Positions 45,208 to 54,564 of a stretch of DNA of 64,000 nucleotides are shown here, piece by piece. The DNA comes from Falsiroseomonas stagni DSM 19981. GTDB lineage: Bacteria; Pseudomonadota; Alphaproteobacteria; Acetobacterales; Acetobacteraceae. The notes under the pieces were generated by a model, which made no database searches, was not told where the DNA came from, and saw only the letters and a list, made by a program, of their open reading frames with translations. Positions within the stretch are counted from its first letter, which is position 1, and every line of letters begins with the position of its first letter. The DNA is taken from assembly GCF_900114315.1 (NCBI RefSeq), contig NZ_FOSQ01000003.1, positions 372,001 through 436,000 of the forward strand, read 5' to 3'. Both the position numbers and the translations under genes were made by a program.

Positions 45208-46596
45208 TCAGAACTGGAAGTAGATGAACGGCGCCACGCCTTCCGGCGCCGCCAGCAGGATGCCCAGCAGCAGCGCGCCGAAGACCAGGCCGAGCAGCGC
45301 CGGGTGGAGTGGTGCCAATACCGCTTCGCTGCGCTGGCGGAGGTCGGCGGGCAGGAAGTGGAGCGCGAGGCCCAGCGCCACGAAGGCGAGCAGGCGCCAG
45401 GTCCAGGCCTCGCTCGGCATTTCCACGTCGACCAGGCCGGCGGCCATGGTGCCGACGGTGGCGAGGTCCGGGGCGCGGAACAGCACGAAGGCGGCGACGA
45501 CGATGTGGAAGGTGATGGCCCAGCGCAGGATGCGCCCTACCCAGCCGGACGGCACGGCGCGGAGGCCGAGGGCGCGTTCGATGACGAGGGCGGCGCCGTG
45601 CAGGGCGCCCCAGGCGACGAAGGTCCAGGCGGCGCCGTGCCAGATGCCGCCGAGCACCATGGTGAGCATCAGGTTGCGGGCGGTGCGGCCCTCGGTCCCG
45701 CGGCTGCCACCGAGCGGCTTGTAGAGGTAGTCGCGCAGCCAGGTGGAGAGGGAGATGTGCCAGCGGCGCCAGAACTCGGAGAGGGAGAGGGCGCGGAAGG
45801 GCTGGTCGAAATTCTTCGGGAAATGGTAGCCGAGCAGCGCGGCCAGGCCGATCGCGATGTCGGAATAGCCGGAGAAGTCGCACCAGATCTGGATGGTGTA
45901 GCCATAGGCCGCGAGCGCGATGTCGAACGGGCCGTAGGAGGCGGGGTCGCGGAAGACGGGGTCGACGATGCCCGTCGCGATCTCATTCGCCAGGACCATC
46001 TTCTTGAAGAGGCCGCCGAGGATGAGGAGGCCGCCCATGGCGAGGGGCACGCGCCAGCGGTCTGGCAGGGCGGCGACCTGGGGCAGGAAGTGGGCGGCGC
46101 GGACGATGGGCCCGGCGGCGAGGTGCGGGAAGAAGGTGAGGTAGACGAGGACGTTCAGCGGCGATCGCTCGGCCGCGACGTCGCCGCGGCGGACATCGAC
46201 CATGTAGGAGATGGCCTGGAAGCAGTAGAAGCTGATGCCGACGGGCAGCAGGATCTCCGGCGCCGGCAGGGGCGGGAAGCCGAGTGAGACGGCGAGGGGC
46301 GTTGCCTCCCGCAGCAGGAAGCCCGTGTATTTGAAGTAGGCGAGCCAGCCGAGCGTGCCGCCGACGCCGAGGATGAGCCAGTTCTCGTCATCGCGGACCT
46401 TGAGGCCGATGGCCCAGGCGAAGAGGCCGATGGCGAGGAGGGCGGCGCAGAAGGGGATGCTCCAGAAGCCGTAGAAGGCCAGGCTGGCGACCAGCAGGAA
46501 GGGCCGCACCAGCGCGGGCGCGGCGCGGACCAGCAGCCAGTGGGTGGCGAAGACCACGGCGAAGAACAGGGCGAAGATGCCTGTCGGGAAGAGCAT
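45208..46596 (-). CDS. MBOAT-family O-acyltransferase (AlgI-like)
   Basis: The 462-residue protein has about 11 membrane helices and the family signatures LLPVGISFYCFQAISYMVDV (about residue 112), SEFWRRWHISLSTWLRDY and LGGIWHGAAWTF, whose histidine is catalytic. AlgI/DltB-type enzymes transfer acetyl groups across the membrane to a partner that O-acetylates a polysaccharide. The gene lies nine bases downstream of an SGNH lipoprotein gene, and such SGNH partners are known for AlgI (AlgX/AlgJ). The glycan is unknown. Confidence 0.92.
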   Translation of the reverse strand: MLFPTGIFALFFAVVFATHWLLVRAAPALVRPFLLVASLAFYGFWSIPFCAALLAIGLFAWAIGLKVRDDENWLILGVGGTLGWLAYFKYTGFLLREATPLAVSLGFPPLPAPEILLPVGISFYCFQAISYMVDVRRGDVAAERSPLNVLVYLTFFPHLAAGPIVRAAHFLPQVAALPDRWRVPLAMGGLLILGGLFKKMVLANEIATGIVDPVFRDPASYGPFDIALAAYGYTIQIWCDFSGYSDIAIGLAALLGYHFPKNFDQPFRALSLSEFWRRWHISLSTWLRDYLYKPLGGSRGTEGRTARNLMLTMVLGGIWHGAAWTFVAWGALHGAALVIERALGLRAVPSGWVGRILRWAITFHIVVAAFVLFRAPDLATVGTMAAGLVDVEMPSEAWTWRLLAFVALGLALHFLPADLRQRSEAVLAPLHPALLGLVFGALLLGILLAAPEGVAPFIYFQF

Positions 46597-46605
46597 GGCG
46601 GGTGG

Positions 46606-47937
46606 TCAGGCTCCGGTGGCGCGGGGGGCGATGCCGGCGCCGTGCAGGATGGCGGCGTGGAGTTTCTCGGCCGTCAGGCGGTAGCCGTCGGGCGTGAAGT
46701 GCACGAGGTCCCGCTGCATCAGGGGGGGCGAGGCGGCGGCGAGGGCGGGGAGGCGGCAGGCATCGCGGGTGACTTCCGCCGACCAGTCGAAGAAGCCGGC
46801 GCGGGTCTGTTCCACGGCGCGGCGCTGCGCGGCCTTGACGGTGGCGAGCGAGACGAGGGGGGTGACGCCGCCGCAGCCGGTCGCGGGGCGCGCGGGCTGG
46901 CCGGGGCGGCGCGGGGCTGGGCGGGCGGGGCGGCCGGCATCGGGGGCGCCCATCAGCATGATGCCGCTCCGCGGCAGGGCGGTGCGCAGGGCGCGGATGC
47001 GGCGCGCCAGGGCGGCGGCATAGGCATCGGCGTCGAGGTCGCGGTCCGTCGCCTCGTTGGTCCCGTATTCCAGGATCACCAGGGCGGGGGGCGTGAGGGC
47101 GAGTTCGCGGGCGAGGATGGAGGGGTCGCGGTTGTCGAGGGTGGAGAGGGTGGCGCCGTTGATGCCGAAGGCCTCCACCAGCACGCCGCGGCCGCGGCGG
47201 TCGATGCCCCAGCCCAGCAGCTCCACCGGCCCGTCGCCGAGGAGTTCCAGCGCCATCTCCTTGGTGCCGGGGGAGACGTCGTAGCGCATCTGGCGCAGGT
47301 CGGGCGCGGGGGTGGCGGTGGCGTGGGGGGCATCGGGCGTGCCGGCGGCGCGCAGGCGGAAACTGCCGGAGGAAGGGCCGGTGGCGAGCGTCAGGCTGAT
47401 GCGGTCGAAGCCGCGGGGGTCGGTGGTGCGGAGCGTCAGCGTATCGCCGGCCCGCGCGCCGGTCAGGCGGTAGCCGGTCAGGCCGAAGGGGCCGGGGCTG
47501 GTGGAGCGCAGCGCGTTGCGTGCCTCCCATTCGCCGTTCTGGGCGATGAAGAGGCCGGCGGGGTTCCAGAATCGCTGCGCGCGGGCGGGGGGCAGGCGGC
47601 CATGGCCGATGGCGCCGTAGCGGGACTGGAACAAGTCGCGCAGGCGTTCGGAGAGGATGGGGCCGGCGGCGTGGCTGTCGCCGAGGATGAGGACCAGGGC
47701 GCGGCCCTCCGCCCCGGCTTCGAGGGCGCGGAGCGCATGGCCCAGGGGGGCGAAGGGATCGGGGCCGGCGGCGGGGGGGAGAAGGCCCTCGAAGGCCGGG
47801 TCGGGGGGCAGGGCGAGGCCCTCCGCCCAGCGGGCGGCCTCGGCCGGGCTGGCCGGGCGGTCGCCCGTCTCCCGCCCGCAGGCGGCCAGCAGCGCACCGA
47901 GGCCGAACGTCGTCATCAGGCGCCGTCGGGCGAACAT
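46606..47937 (-). CDS. SGNH/GDSL-type lipoprotein, likely MBOAT partner
   Basis: The 443-residue protein begins MFARRRLMTTFGLGALLAACG with a lipobox cysteine at about residue 20, so it is a lipoprotein. SGNH blocks are LILGDSHAAG (Ser), EYGTNEATDR (Asn) and DLVHFTPDGY (Asp-His). Members cooperate with MBOAT acyltransferases to acetylate exported polysaccharides such as alginate. It is nine bases upstream of the MBOAT gene. A start at 47916 (MTTFGLG) is possible. Confidence 0.85.
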   Translation of the reverse strand: MFARRRLMTTFGLGALLAACGRETGDRPASPAEAARWAEGLALPPDPAFEGLLPPAAGPDPFAPLGHALRALEAGAEGRALVLILGDSHAAGPILSERLRDLFQSRYGAIGHGRLPPARAQRFWNPAGLFIAQNGEWEARNALRSTSPGPFGLTGYRLTGARAGDTLTLRTTDPRGFDRISLTLATGPSSGSFRLRAAGTPDAPHATATPAPDLRQMRYDVSPGTKEMALELLGDGPVELLGWGIDRRGRGVLVEAFGINGATLSTLDNRDPSILARELALTPPALVILEYGTNEATDRDLDADAYAAALARRIRALRTALPRSGIMLMGAPDAGRPARPAPRRPGQPARPATGCGGVTPLVSLATVKAAQRRAVEQTRAGFFDWSAEVTRDACRLPALAAASPPLMQRDLVHFTPDGYRLTAEKLHAAILHGAGIAPRATGA

Positions 47938-48016
47938 TGAGGCTGGCTGGTCCTTACCGATTAACCCTCTGCATGATATAGCCGATTCACGCCACACGCG
48001 AAGTCGGAGTGCCTGC

Positions 48017-48841
48017 ATGCGGGCTGAATGGTGCCGAAACGGCCAGACGCGGCGAAACAGCCTGCTGGGCGCCGCCGCTGGCCTGTTCTCACTTTCCGTT
48101 CCGCGTCTCACGCAGGCGGCAACGCCCCCCGCGCCGGGGGCGACAGCACCGGCCGGCGGGGTGGTGGAGCGCAATACGCCGCCGCGGGTGGATTTGCTGT
48201 TCTGCGGGGACAGCCTGGCGCAGGGGATGTTCCTGTCGCTCCAGCCCGCGATGCGGCGGCGTGAGACGCTGCGCATCATCAACGGCACGCTGCACGCCAC
48301 CGGGGTGACGCGCGGCGACGAATATGACTGGACCGCGGTGTCGCGGGACCTGGTGCAGCGGCACCGGCCGCACCTGGTGGTGTTCTGGATCGGCGCCAAC
48401 GACTTCCGCCCGATGGTGCTGCGGTCCATGCGGGCGCGCTATCCCTTCGGCACGGCCGCCTTCGCGGAGCTCTATGGCCAGCGCGTGGCGGAGATGGTGG
48501 GCAATGCCGTGCAGGGCGGCGCGCGGGCCGTGTGGCTCGGCCTGCCCAACATGCGGGAGAGCCAGTTCGCCGGCGCGGCGCGGCAGTTGAACGCGATCCA
48601 GCAGGCGGCGGCGGAAGGGGCGGGGGCGGTGTTCCTGCCGACCTGGGAGGCCACCAGCGACGCGCAGGGCCGCTACATGCCGGCGGTGGCGCTGGAACGG
48701 TCCGTGCAGACGATGCGGGCGGAGGATGGGGTGCATTTCACCCATTTCGGCTACCGCCGCATCGCCAGCCTGCTGTTCGACGCCGCCGGCCAGCGCTTCC
48801 CCGAACTGGCCCCCTGCCTCGGGCGGGTCAGCGAGGCCTGA
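48017..48841 (+). CDS. DUF459 SGNH-hydrolase-like protein
   Basis: The 274-residue protein has a signal-like N-terminus (RRNSLLGAAAGLFSLSVPRLTQA) and the SGNH blocks LLFCGDSLAQGM, FWIGANDFRPM and DGVHFTHFGYRR, typical of the DUF459 family. It is divergent from the SGNH-MBOAT pair, which suggests a shared role in glycan O-acetylation. It is probably exported; no lipobox is present. Confidence 0.85.
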   Translation: MRAEWCRNGQTRRNSLLGAAAGLFSLSVPRLTQAATPPAPGATAPAGGVVERNTPPRVDLLFCGDSLAQGMFLSLQPAMRRRETLRIINGTLHATGVTRGDEYDWTAVSRDLVQRHRPHLVVFWIGANDFRPMVLRSMRARYPFGTAAFAELYGQRVAEMVGNAVQGGARAVWLGLPNMRESQFAGAARQLNAIQQAAAEGAGAVFLPTWEATSDAQGRYMPAVALERSVQTMRAEDGVHFTHFGYRRIASLLFDAAGQRFPELAPCLGRVSEA

Positions 48842-48908
48842 AGCACGCGCTTGCCGACCCGAGGCGCCGCTTCCATCATTGCGCCGATGGGATGAGGGGG
48901 CGCGGGCG

Positions 48909-49880
48909 ATGATCGGGCGGCGAAGCCTCGGCATGATGGCGGCAAGCCTGCCGATGGGGGGCCTGTCCATGGCGGCCCTGGCGCAGGGCAGCGCCCGACC
49001 GGTGCGCATCCTGGTGCCCTTCCCCGGCGGCGGCACCATGGACCTGGTCGCGCGGCTCTTCGCGCCGACCATCGGGCCGATGCTCGGCGCGCCCATCGTC
49101 ATCGACAACCGGCCGGGCGGCGGCACCGTGATCGCGACCCAGGAAGCCGCGCGGGCGGCGCCGGATGGCACGACGCTGCTGATGGCCTCCAACTCCTTCA
49201 CCATCAACCCCTTCATCCAGCGCAGCCTGCCCTATGACGGGGAACGCGACTTCGCGCCGCTGGCGCATGTGGCGGTGCTGCCGCACATGCTGGTGGTGCA
49301 TCCCTCCCTCGGCGTGCGGGACCTGGCGGGGCTGGTGGCGCTGTCGCGCAGCCGGCCGGGGGGGCTGAGCTACGCCACCTATGGCACCGGCACGTCGAAC
49401 CACCTCAGCACCGAATTGCTGAAGGCGCGCACGGGGGGCGACTTCACCCATGTGCCCTATCGCGGGTCGGGCCAGTGGCTGCCGGACCTGCTGGAGGGGC
49501 GGGTGCACATGGTGCTCGGCATCCTGGCGGAGGTGGTGCCCCCGGTGCGGGAGGGGCGGCTGGTGCCGATCGCGCTGGCGCATGGGCAGCGCCTGGCGGC
49601 GGCGCCCGATGTGGCCACCTTCGCGGAACTCGGGATGGCGGATTTCTCCTCCAATTCCTGGTTCGGCTTCTTCACCAATGCGGCGGTGCCGGAGGCGCAG
49701 CGGGCGCGGCTGGAGGAGGCGGTGCGCGCGCCCCTGGCGCAGCCCGCCGTCAGGACCCGCTTCGGCGAATTGTGGATCGAGCCGACCGGCCAGGGCGCCG
49801 CCGACTTCGCCGCCTTCCTGCGCGCCGAACGCGCGCAATACGCGGAAGCGGTGCGCCTGGCCGGGCTGCAGCCGCAATAG
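48909..49880 (+). CDS. Bug-family tripartite tricarboxylate transporter substrate-binding protein (first copy)
   Basis: The 323-residue periplasmic binding protein has an N-terminal RR export signal (MIGRRSLGMMAASLPMGGLS) and the family motifs ILVPFPGGGTMDLVARLF and FTHVPYRGSGQWLPDLLEGRV. Bug proteins bind carboxylates for TctABC-type transport or sensing. No TctA or TctB membrane gene is in the window, so it is an orphan that may use a shared permease. The ATG at 48909 follows the DUF459 gene by 67 bases. Confidence 0.92.
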   Translation: MIGRRSLGMMAASLPMGGLSMAALAQGSARPVRILVPFPGGGTMDLVARLFAPTIGPMLGAPIVIDNRPGGGTVIATQEAARAAPDGTTLLMASNSFTINPFIQRSLPYDGERDFAPLAHVAVLPHMLVVHPSLGVRDLAGLVALSRSRPGGLSYATYGTGTSNHLSTELLKARTGGDFTHVPYRGSGQWLPDLLEGRVHMVLGILAEVVPPVREGRLVPIALAHGQRLAAAPDVATFAELGMADFSSNSWFGFFTNAAVPEAQRARLEEAVRAPLAQPAVRTRFGELWIEPTGQGAADFAAFLRAERAQYAEAVRLAGLQPQ

Positions 49881-49912
49881 GGCGCGCGGGGACGGGGCTG
49901 GACAGGGGCTTG

Positions 49913-50548
49913 ATGACCATGCGGTCACTGATCGGGGCGGCCTTCCTGTGGGGCCTGGCGGCCATGCCCGCCGCCGGCCAGCCCCGCCCCGAACCGCCGC
50001 CGCCGGAGGCGCTGGCAGCCCCCGGCCGGCCCGGCTGGATGGTCGATGCCCGGCAGGGCTGCTGGCTGTGGAACGCCGCGCCGCGGGCGGGGGAGACGGC
50101 CAGCTGGTTCGGCGACTGCCCCGCCGGCCCGGCGGAGGGCCGGGGCAGCGCCGAGTTCCGCGCGCCGGCCGACGGCGCCGGCCCGGCGATCCGCTACATC
50201 GGTGCGATGCGGAACGGAAGGCCGGACGGCATGGGCCAGGCCCGCGGCGCGGCCGGCGATGGCTATGCCGGCGAATGGCGCGCCGGGCTGCCGCATGGCT
50301 TCGGCATCCTGATCGCGGCGAATGGGGACCATTTCGAGGGCGCCTGGCAGGATGGCCGCCGCGCCGGCCCCGGCGCCCAGGTCTTCGCCAATGGCGACCG
50401 CTTCGAAGGCGCCTGGCAGGACGACCGGCCGCATGGCTATGGCCGCGCCGTGCTGGGGGGCGTCGAGCATAGCGGCCTCTGGACCGAGGGCTGCCTGCGC
50501 GATCCGGCCGGCGGCACCGTCGCGCTGGGGCGGGCGGCGTGTCCGTAG
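49913..50548 (+). CDS. exported MORN-repeat protein
   Basis: The 211-residue protein has a signal peptide (SLIGAAFLWGLAAMPAAGQ) and at least four MORN-like repeats with the YxGxWxxGxxHGxG pattern: YIGAMRNGRPDGMGQAR, YAGEWRAGLPHGFGIL, FEGAWQDGRRAGPG and FEGAWQDDRPHGYGRAV. MORN repeats mediate lipid or protein contact; its function is unknown. It overlaps the start of the next gene (GTG at 50539) by ten bases. Confidence 0.85.
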   Translation: MTMRSLIGAAFLWGLAAMPAAGQPRPEPPPPEALAAPGRPGWMVDARQGCWLWNAAPRAGETASWFGDCPAGPAEGRGSAEFRAPADGAGPAIRYIGAMRNGRPDGMGQARGAAGDGYAGEWRAGLPHGFGILIAANGDHFEGAWQDGRRAGPGAQVFANGDRFEGAWQDDRPHGYGRAVLGGVEHSGLWTEGCLRDPAGGTVALGRAACP

Positions 50549-51789
50549 CGGCGGGCGGGCAGGACGAGACCTTCTGGGCGGAACTGCGCGCCTGGCGCCG
50601 CGACTTCCACGCGCATCCCGAAATGGGGTTCGAGGAGCACCGCACCAGCCGCCTGGTGGCGGAACGTCTGCGCGGCTTCGGCATCGCCGATGTGGTGGAG
50701 GGCGTGGGCGGCACCGGCGTGGTCGCGACGATCACGCGCGGCAGCGGCAATCGCTGCATCGCGCTGCGCGCCGACATGGACGCGCTGCGCATCACGGAGG
50801 ATTCCGCGCTGCCCTACCGGTCGCGCAACCCCGGCGTGATGCATGCCTGCGGCCATGACGGGCACACCACCATGCTGCTGGGCGCGGCGCGCATCCTGGC
50901 GGCGGAAGGCGGCTTCGACGGCACGGTGCGCTTCATCTTCCAGCCCGCGGAGGAATGGGGGAAGGGCGCGCTGGCCATGCTGGCCGACGGGCTGATGGCG
51001 CGCTTCCCCTTCGACGAGATCCACGGGCTGCACAACCAGCCCGGCCTGCCCCTCGGCGCCTTCCGCACCCGCGCCGGCGCGGTGATGTCGGCGGAGGACA
51101 ATTTCGAGATCCTGCTGCGCGGCCTGGGTGGCCATGCCTCCCGCCCGCAGGAGGGGCGGGAGGTGCTGGTGGCGGCCTGCGCGCTGGTGCTGAACCTGCA
51201 GGCCATCGTCGCCCGCCGCGTGGCGCCGACCGAGACGGCGGTGGTGTCCGTCACCGAACTCCTCACCGATGGCACGCGCAACGCGCTGCCCGGCACGGCG
51301 CGCATCCTGGGCGATGCGCGCAGCTTCGACCCGGCGGTGAGCGCCACGATCGAGGCGGAGATGCGAAGGATCGCCGCCGGGACCGCCGCCGCGCATGGCG
51401 TCGATCACGCCGTGACCTACACGCGCGAATTCATCCCCACGATCAACGATGCCGAGGCGACGGCGGCGGCGCTGGCGGCGGCGCGCCAGGTGTTCGGGGA
51501 TGCGCAGGTGGCGGAGGCCGCGGCGCCGCATACGGCATCCGAGGATTTCGCGCGCTTCCTGGCGCAGGTGCCGGGCTGCTTCGCCTTCATCGGCAATGGC
51601 GAAGCCTCCCGCCCCCTGCACAATCCCGGCTACGACTTCAACGACGACGCGCTGCCGGATGGCACGCGCTTCCTGGTGCGGATCGCGCGGAACCGGCTGC
51701 CGGGCGCGGATGTCGGCGCGGCGGACCAGGGCCTGGAGGCGCGCCGCCCCCGATCGCAGGAAGGCGTCGAATTCCGCCGGCGTGGGTGA
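50539..51789 (+). CDS. M20-family amidohydrolase (hippurate hydrolase-like)
   Basis: The 416-residue protein has the M20D metallopeptidase motifs: FHAHPEMGFEEH, HACGHDGHTTMLLGAA with dinuclear metal ligands, FQPAEEWGKGA with the catalytic glutamate, and GLHNQPGLPLG. Such enzymes hydrolyse N-acyl amino acids. It starts at GTG overlapping the MORN gene. There is no signal peptide. Its place beside Bug proteins suggests catabolism of an imported amide. Confidence 0.92.
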   Translation: MSVAAGGQDETFWAELRAWRRDFHAHPEMGFEEHRTSRLVAERLRGFGIADVVEGVGGTGVVATITRGSGNRCIALRADMDALRITEDSALPYRSRNPGVMHACGHDGHTTMLLGAARILAAEGGFDGTVRFIFQPAEEWGKGALAMLADGLMARFPFDEIHGLHNQPGLPLGAFRTRAGAVMSAEDNFEILLRGLGGHASRPQEGREVLVAACALVLNLQAIVARRVAPTETAVVSVTELLTDGTRNALPGTARILGDARSFDPAVSATIEAEMRRIAAGTAAAHGVDHAVTYTREFIPTINDAEATAAALAAARQVFGDAQVAEAAAPHTASEDFARFLAQVPGCFAFIGNGEASRPLHNPGYDFNDDALPDGTRFLVRIARNRLPGADVGAADQGLEARRPRSQEGVEFRRRG

Positions 51790-51813
51790 TCCGTGCAGGG
51801 AGCCGGGAACGAT

Positions 51814-51863
51814 CTGCGTTCAGATGGAATCGTCTGAACGCATTTCCTGCGCTGGATTCGAAT
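51814..51863 (+). repeat. palindromic repeat, copy 1
   Basis: CTGCGTTCAGATGGAATCGT leads into a palindrome with arms GCGTTCAGA (51816-51824) and TCTGAACGC (51833-51841), followed by CATTTCCTGCGCTGGATTC. Nearly the same block occurs at 62985-63034. It lies in the 385-bp gap after the amidohydrolase gene, where I see no convincing gene; part of the gap may be a decayed coding remnant on the minus strand. Confidence 0.8.
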
Positions 51864-52174
51864 GCTTCCGCAGCCTGCCAGGGTCGAAGCGCGTGCCGAC
51901 ACGCTCGATCACTGCCTGCACGTCGTCGCGCGGATGATGCGCGCGGGAGCATATCGGCCAGGCCCTGAGGCGCGGTCCCATGCCGAGGATCGACCCGTCC
52001 CGCCCCGCATGGAGCGGCCTGTCGCGGTCGATCTCCGTCATGGCGCGCGGTTGGTAGGGAAGGCTACCCATCGGCTTGACAAGCGTCGAGCGGGGCAAAC
52101 AACAATACCCCCGCGCCGATCCTGATGATGGACCGGGTGCCGCCGGTGGCGGCCAATCAAGGGGAGGGCGCGGC

Positions 52175-53158
52175 ATGAAGCGCGGATGCTTGCTGATCGG
52201 ATCGCTGATCGGCTGTCTTGGATGGCTGGCGGCGACGCTGCCGGCCGCCGCGCAGACCGCGCCCTGGCCCACGCGGCCGCTGCGCCTCATCGTTCCCTTC
52301 GCGCCGGGCGCCACGGCGGACCTGCTGGGGCGCATGGTCGGGCAGCGGCTCAACGAGGAACTCGGCCAGCCCGTGGTGGTGGAGAACCGCGCCGGCGCGG
52401 GTGCCACGCTGGGCAGCCAGGTCGTCGCGCAGGCGGCGCCGGATGGCTACACGCTGCTGCTGTCCAACGCCGCATCGCAGGGCACGGCGCCGGCGATGGG
52501 GCGCGTGCCCTACGACCCCGTCGCGGATTTCGCGCATGTCGCGCTGGTCGGCACCATCGCGCAGTACCTGGTCGTCAATCCCGCGGTGCCGGCGCGGGAC
52601 CTGGCATCCTTCATCGCCCTCGTCCGCGCCCATCCCGGCCGCTACAACCTTGGCACCGCCGGCAACGGATCCATCGGCCATTTCGCCGGCGCGCTGTTCA
52701 TGTCCCGCGCGCAGCTCGACATGGTGATCGTCCCCTATGGCGGCACCGCGCCGGCCACGCGGGACCTGCTGGCGGGCAATGTCCATGCCGTGTTTCAGAA
52801 CGCGCCGGAGGCAGGCCCGCATGTCCGCGACAACCGCCTGCGCCTGCTGGCCGTGACGGGAGAGGCGCGGGAGGAGGATTTCCCGCAGGTGCCGACCTTC
52901 GTCGAAGGCGGCTTTCCCGGTTTCGTGAACTACACCTGGTACGGCCTGTCCGCGCCGCGCGGCACGCCGGATGCGGTGGTGCAGCGGCTGAACGCCGCGA
53001 TGCTGCGGGCGCTTGCGACACCCGCCATGCGCGACACGCTGCGCAACATCGGCGTCATGGCGGGCCACACCACCCCCGCGCAATACACCGCATTCGTGGC
53101 GGCGGAGGTGGCCAAGTTCACGCGCCTGGCGCAATCCACCGGCATCAGGGCTGAATGA
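52175..53158 (+). CDS. Bug-family tripartite tricarboxylate transporter substrate-binding protein (second copy)
   Basis: The 327-residue protein has a signal peptide (LLIGSLIGCLGWLAATLPAAAQ), LIVPFAPGATADLLGRMVGQ and the binding loops IVPYGGTAPATRDLLAGNV. It is the first gene of a rightward set with two acyl-CoA dehydrogenases and an HMG-CoA-lyase-like enzyme, so it probably captures the carboxylic acid these enzymes degrade, with a permease encoded elsewhere. GGGGAGGG at 52160-52167 is a likely ribosome site. Confidence 0.93.
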   Translation: MKRGCLLIGSLIGCLGWLAATLPAAAQTAPWPTRPLRLIVPFAPGATADLLGRMVGQRLNEELGQPVVVENRAGAGATLGSQVVAQAAPDGYTLLLSNAASQGTAPAMGRVPYDPVADFAHVALVGTIAQYLVVNPAVPARDLASFIALVRAHPGRYNLGTAGNGSIGHFAGALFMSRAQLDMVIVPYGGTAPATRDLLAGNVHAVFQNAPEAGPHVRDNRLRLLAVTGEAREEDFPQVPTFVEGGFPGFVNYTWYGLSAPRGTPDAVVQRLNAAMLRALATPAMRDTLRNIGVMAGHTTPAQYTAFVAAEVAKFTRLAQSTGIRAE

Positions 53159-53170
53159 GGAAGCGGCAGC

Positions 53171-54397
53171 ATGGAATTCGCCTTCGACGCCCGGGAAGAT
53201 TCGCTGCGGCGTGAGGTGCAGGCCTTCATCGCGGAGGAGCTGACGGCAGCGATCCGCGAGGATATCGATGCCGGTGAACTCGGCGTGCAGTTCGGCCCCA
53301 TCGCCACCGCCTTCTTCGACAAGGTGCGCGCCCGCGGCTGGACCGGTGTTTCGTGGCCGGTGGAATATGGCGGCCAGGGCCGCACCGCGATGGACCAGTT
53401 CATCATCGAGGAGGAGTTCGGCCGCGCGGGCCTGCGCATCGGTGGCGCCGGCACCGGCGCGCCCGCCATCCTGGCCAGCGGGACGGAGGAGCAGAAGCGC
53501 GCCTTCGTGCCGGGCTGCATCCGCGGCGACATCATCTTCGCGCAGGGCTACAGCGAACCGGGATGCGGCACCGACCTGGCCGGCATCCAGTGCCGCGCCA
53601 CGCGCGTCGGCGACACCTATGTGATCCGCGGCCAGAAGACCTTCATGACCTCGGCCCATGTGGCGACGCATATCTTCCTGATGGTGCGCACCGACCCGGC
53701 CTCCAGGCGCCATGCGGGGCTGTCGATCCTGCTGGTGCCGATCGATGCCGCGGGCATCACCATCCGCCCGCTCTGGACCATCCAGAACGACCCGGTCGCG
53801 CCCCGCGGCACCACCTATGGCGAGAACCGCACCAACGAGGTGTTCTTCGACGATGTCGTCGTCCCCGCCTCCTGCCTGCTGGGGGAGGAGGGGGATGGCT
53901 GGAACGTCGCGCAGCGCGGGCTCAGCATCGATCGCGTCGGCGCGCGCCGCTACCTCATGTCCGTCCTGCGGGACGAGGATATCGTCAACTGGCTGAAGAA
54001 GGACGAGGCGCCGAACCGGGCGCTGCGCGCGGACCCCGTGGTGCGCGACAAGGTGGCGGAGCTGTGGATCGAGGGGCAGGTCTGCCGCCTGTTGACCATG
54101 CGCAGCATGACCATCGCGCGGCGCGGCGGCGACTTCGTGCACGAGGCCTCCGCCGAGAAGGTCTTCGCGCCGGAACATGGCGTGCGCGCGACGGAGGCGA
54201 TCGGCCAGATCCTGGGCCCGCATGCGCAGCTGCTGAGTTCGTCGCCGGAAGCGGTGGAGGAGGGCGTCTTCGCGCACAACCTGCTCGGCGCCTTCCAGTC
54301 CACCATCAACCACGGCAGCGTGCAGGTCATGCGCGACCAGATCGCGCGCAAGGGACTCGGCCTGCCACGGCCGGGCAAGCGCGGAGAGACCGTTTGA
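53171..54397 (+). CDS. acyl-CoA dehydrogenase (first)
   Basis: The 408-residue flavoprotein has the acyl-CoA dehydrogenase pattern: GWTGVSWPVEYGG near residue 57, the FAD-contacting FAQGYSEPGCGTDLAGIQCRA and KTFMTSAHVATH, and a C-terminal GQILGPHAQLL. It oxidises an acyl-CoA to the enoyl-CoA and passes electrons to ETF. It begins 12 bases after the Bug gene. Its last four codons lie in the left arm of the inverted repeat that follows. Confidence 0.92.
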   Translation: MEFAFDAREDSLRREVQAFIAEELTAAIREDIDAGELGVQFGPIATAFFDKVRARGWTGVSWPVEYGGQGRTAMDQFIIEEEFGRAGLRIGGAGTGAPAILASGTEEQKRAFVPGCIRGDIIFAQGYSEPGCGTDLAGIQCRATRVGDTYVIRGQKTFMTSAHVATHIFLMVRTDPASRRHAGLSILLVPIDAAGITIRPLWTIQNDPVAPRGTTYGENRTNEVFFDDVVVPASCLLGEEGDGWNVAQRGLSIDRVGARRYLMSVLRDEDIVNWLKKDEAPNRALRADPVVRDKVAELWIEGQVCRLLTMRSMTIARRGGDFVHEASAEKVFAPEHGVRATEAIGQILGPHAQLLSSSPEAVEEGVFAHNLLGAFQSTINHGSVQVMRDQIARKGLGLPRPGKRGETV

Positions 54398-54547
54398 GAA
54401 CGCTGGCGGCTGAGGGTTCGCGAGGGATTTTTCGGCCCTGGCAGGAGCCGGGCGCGGCCGATGCTGGTTGCATCGGCAAGCCGGGCGACGAACCAGGGGC
54501 GGAAAAGCCCAGCGAAACCGACCCGCCAGTCTTCTCAAACGGTCTCT
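54385..54547. mobile_element. MITE-like inverted-repeat element between two acyl-CoA dehydrogenase genes
   Basis: About 25-bp arms (54385-54409 and 54523-54547, AGAGACCGTTTGAGAA then CTGGCGG, two mismatches) enclose about 113 bases. Inner sequence pairs further but imperfectly (GGGATTTTTCGGCCCTGG with CCAGGGGCGGAAAAGCCC). No gene is encoded. The element abuts and forms the end of the first dehydrogenase gene, so the stop may have been supplied by it. No obvious target-site duplication is visible. Confidence 0.65.
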
Positions 54548-54564
54548 GAGGCAGGGGAACCACC

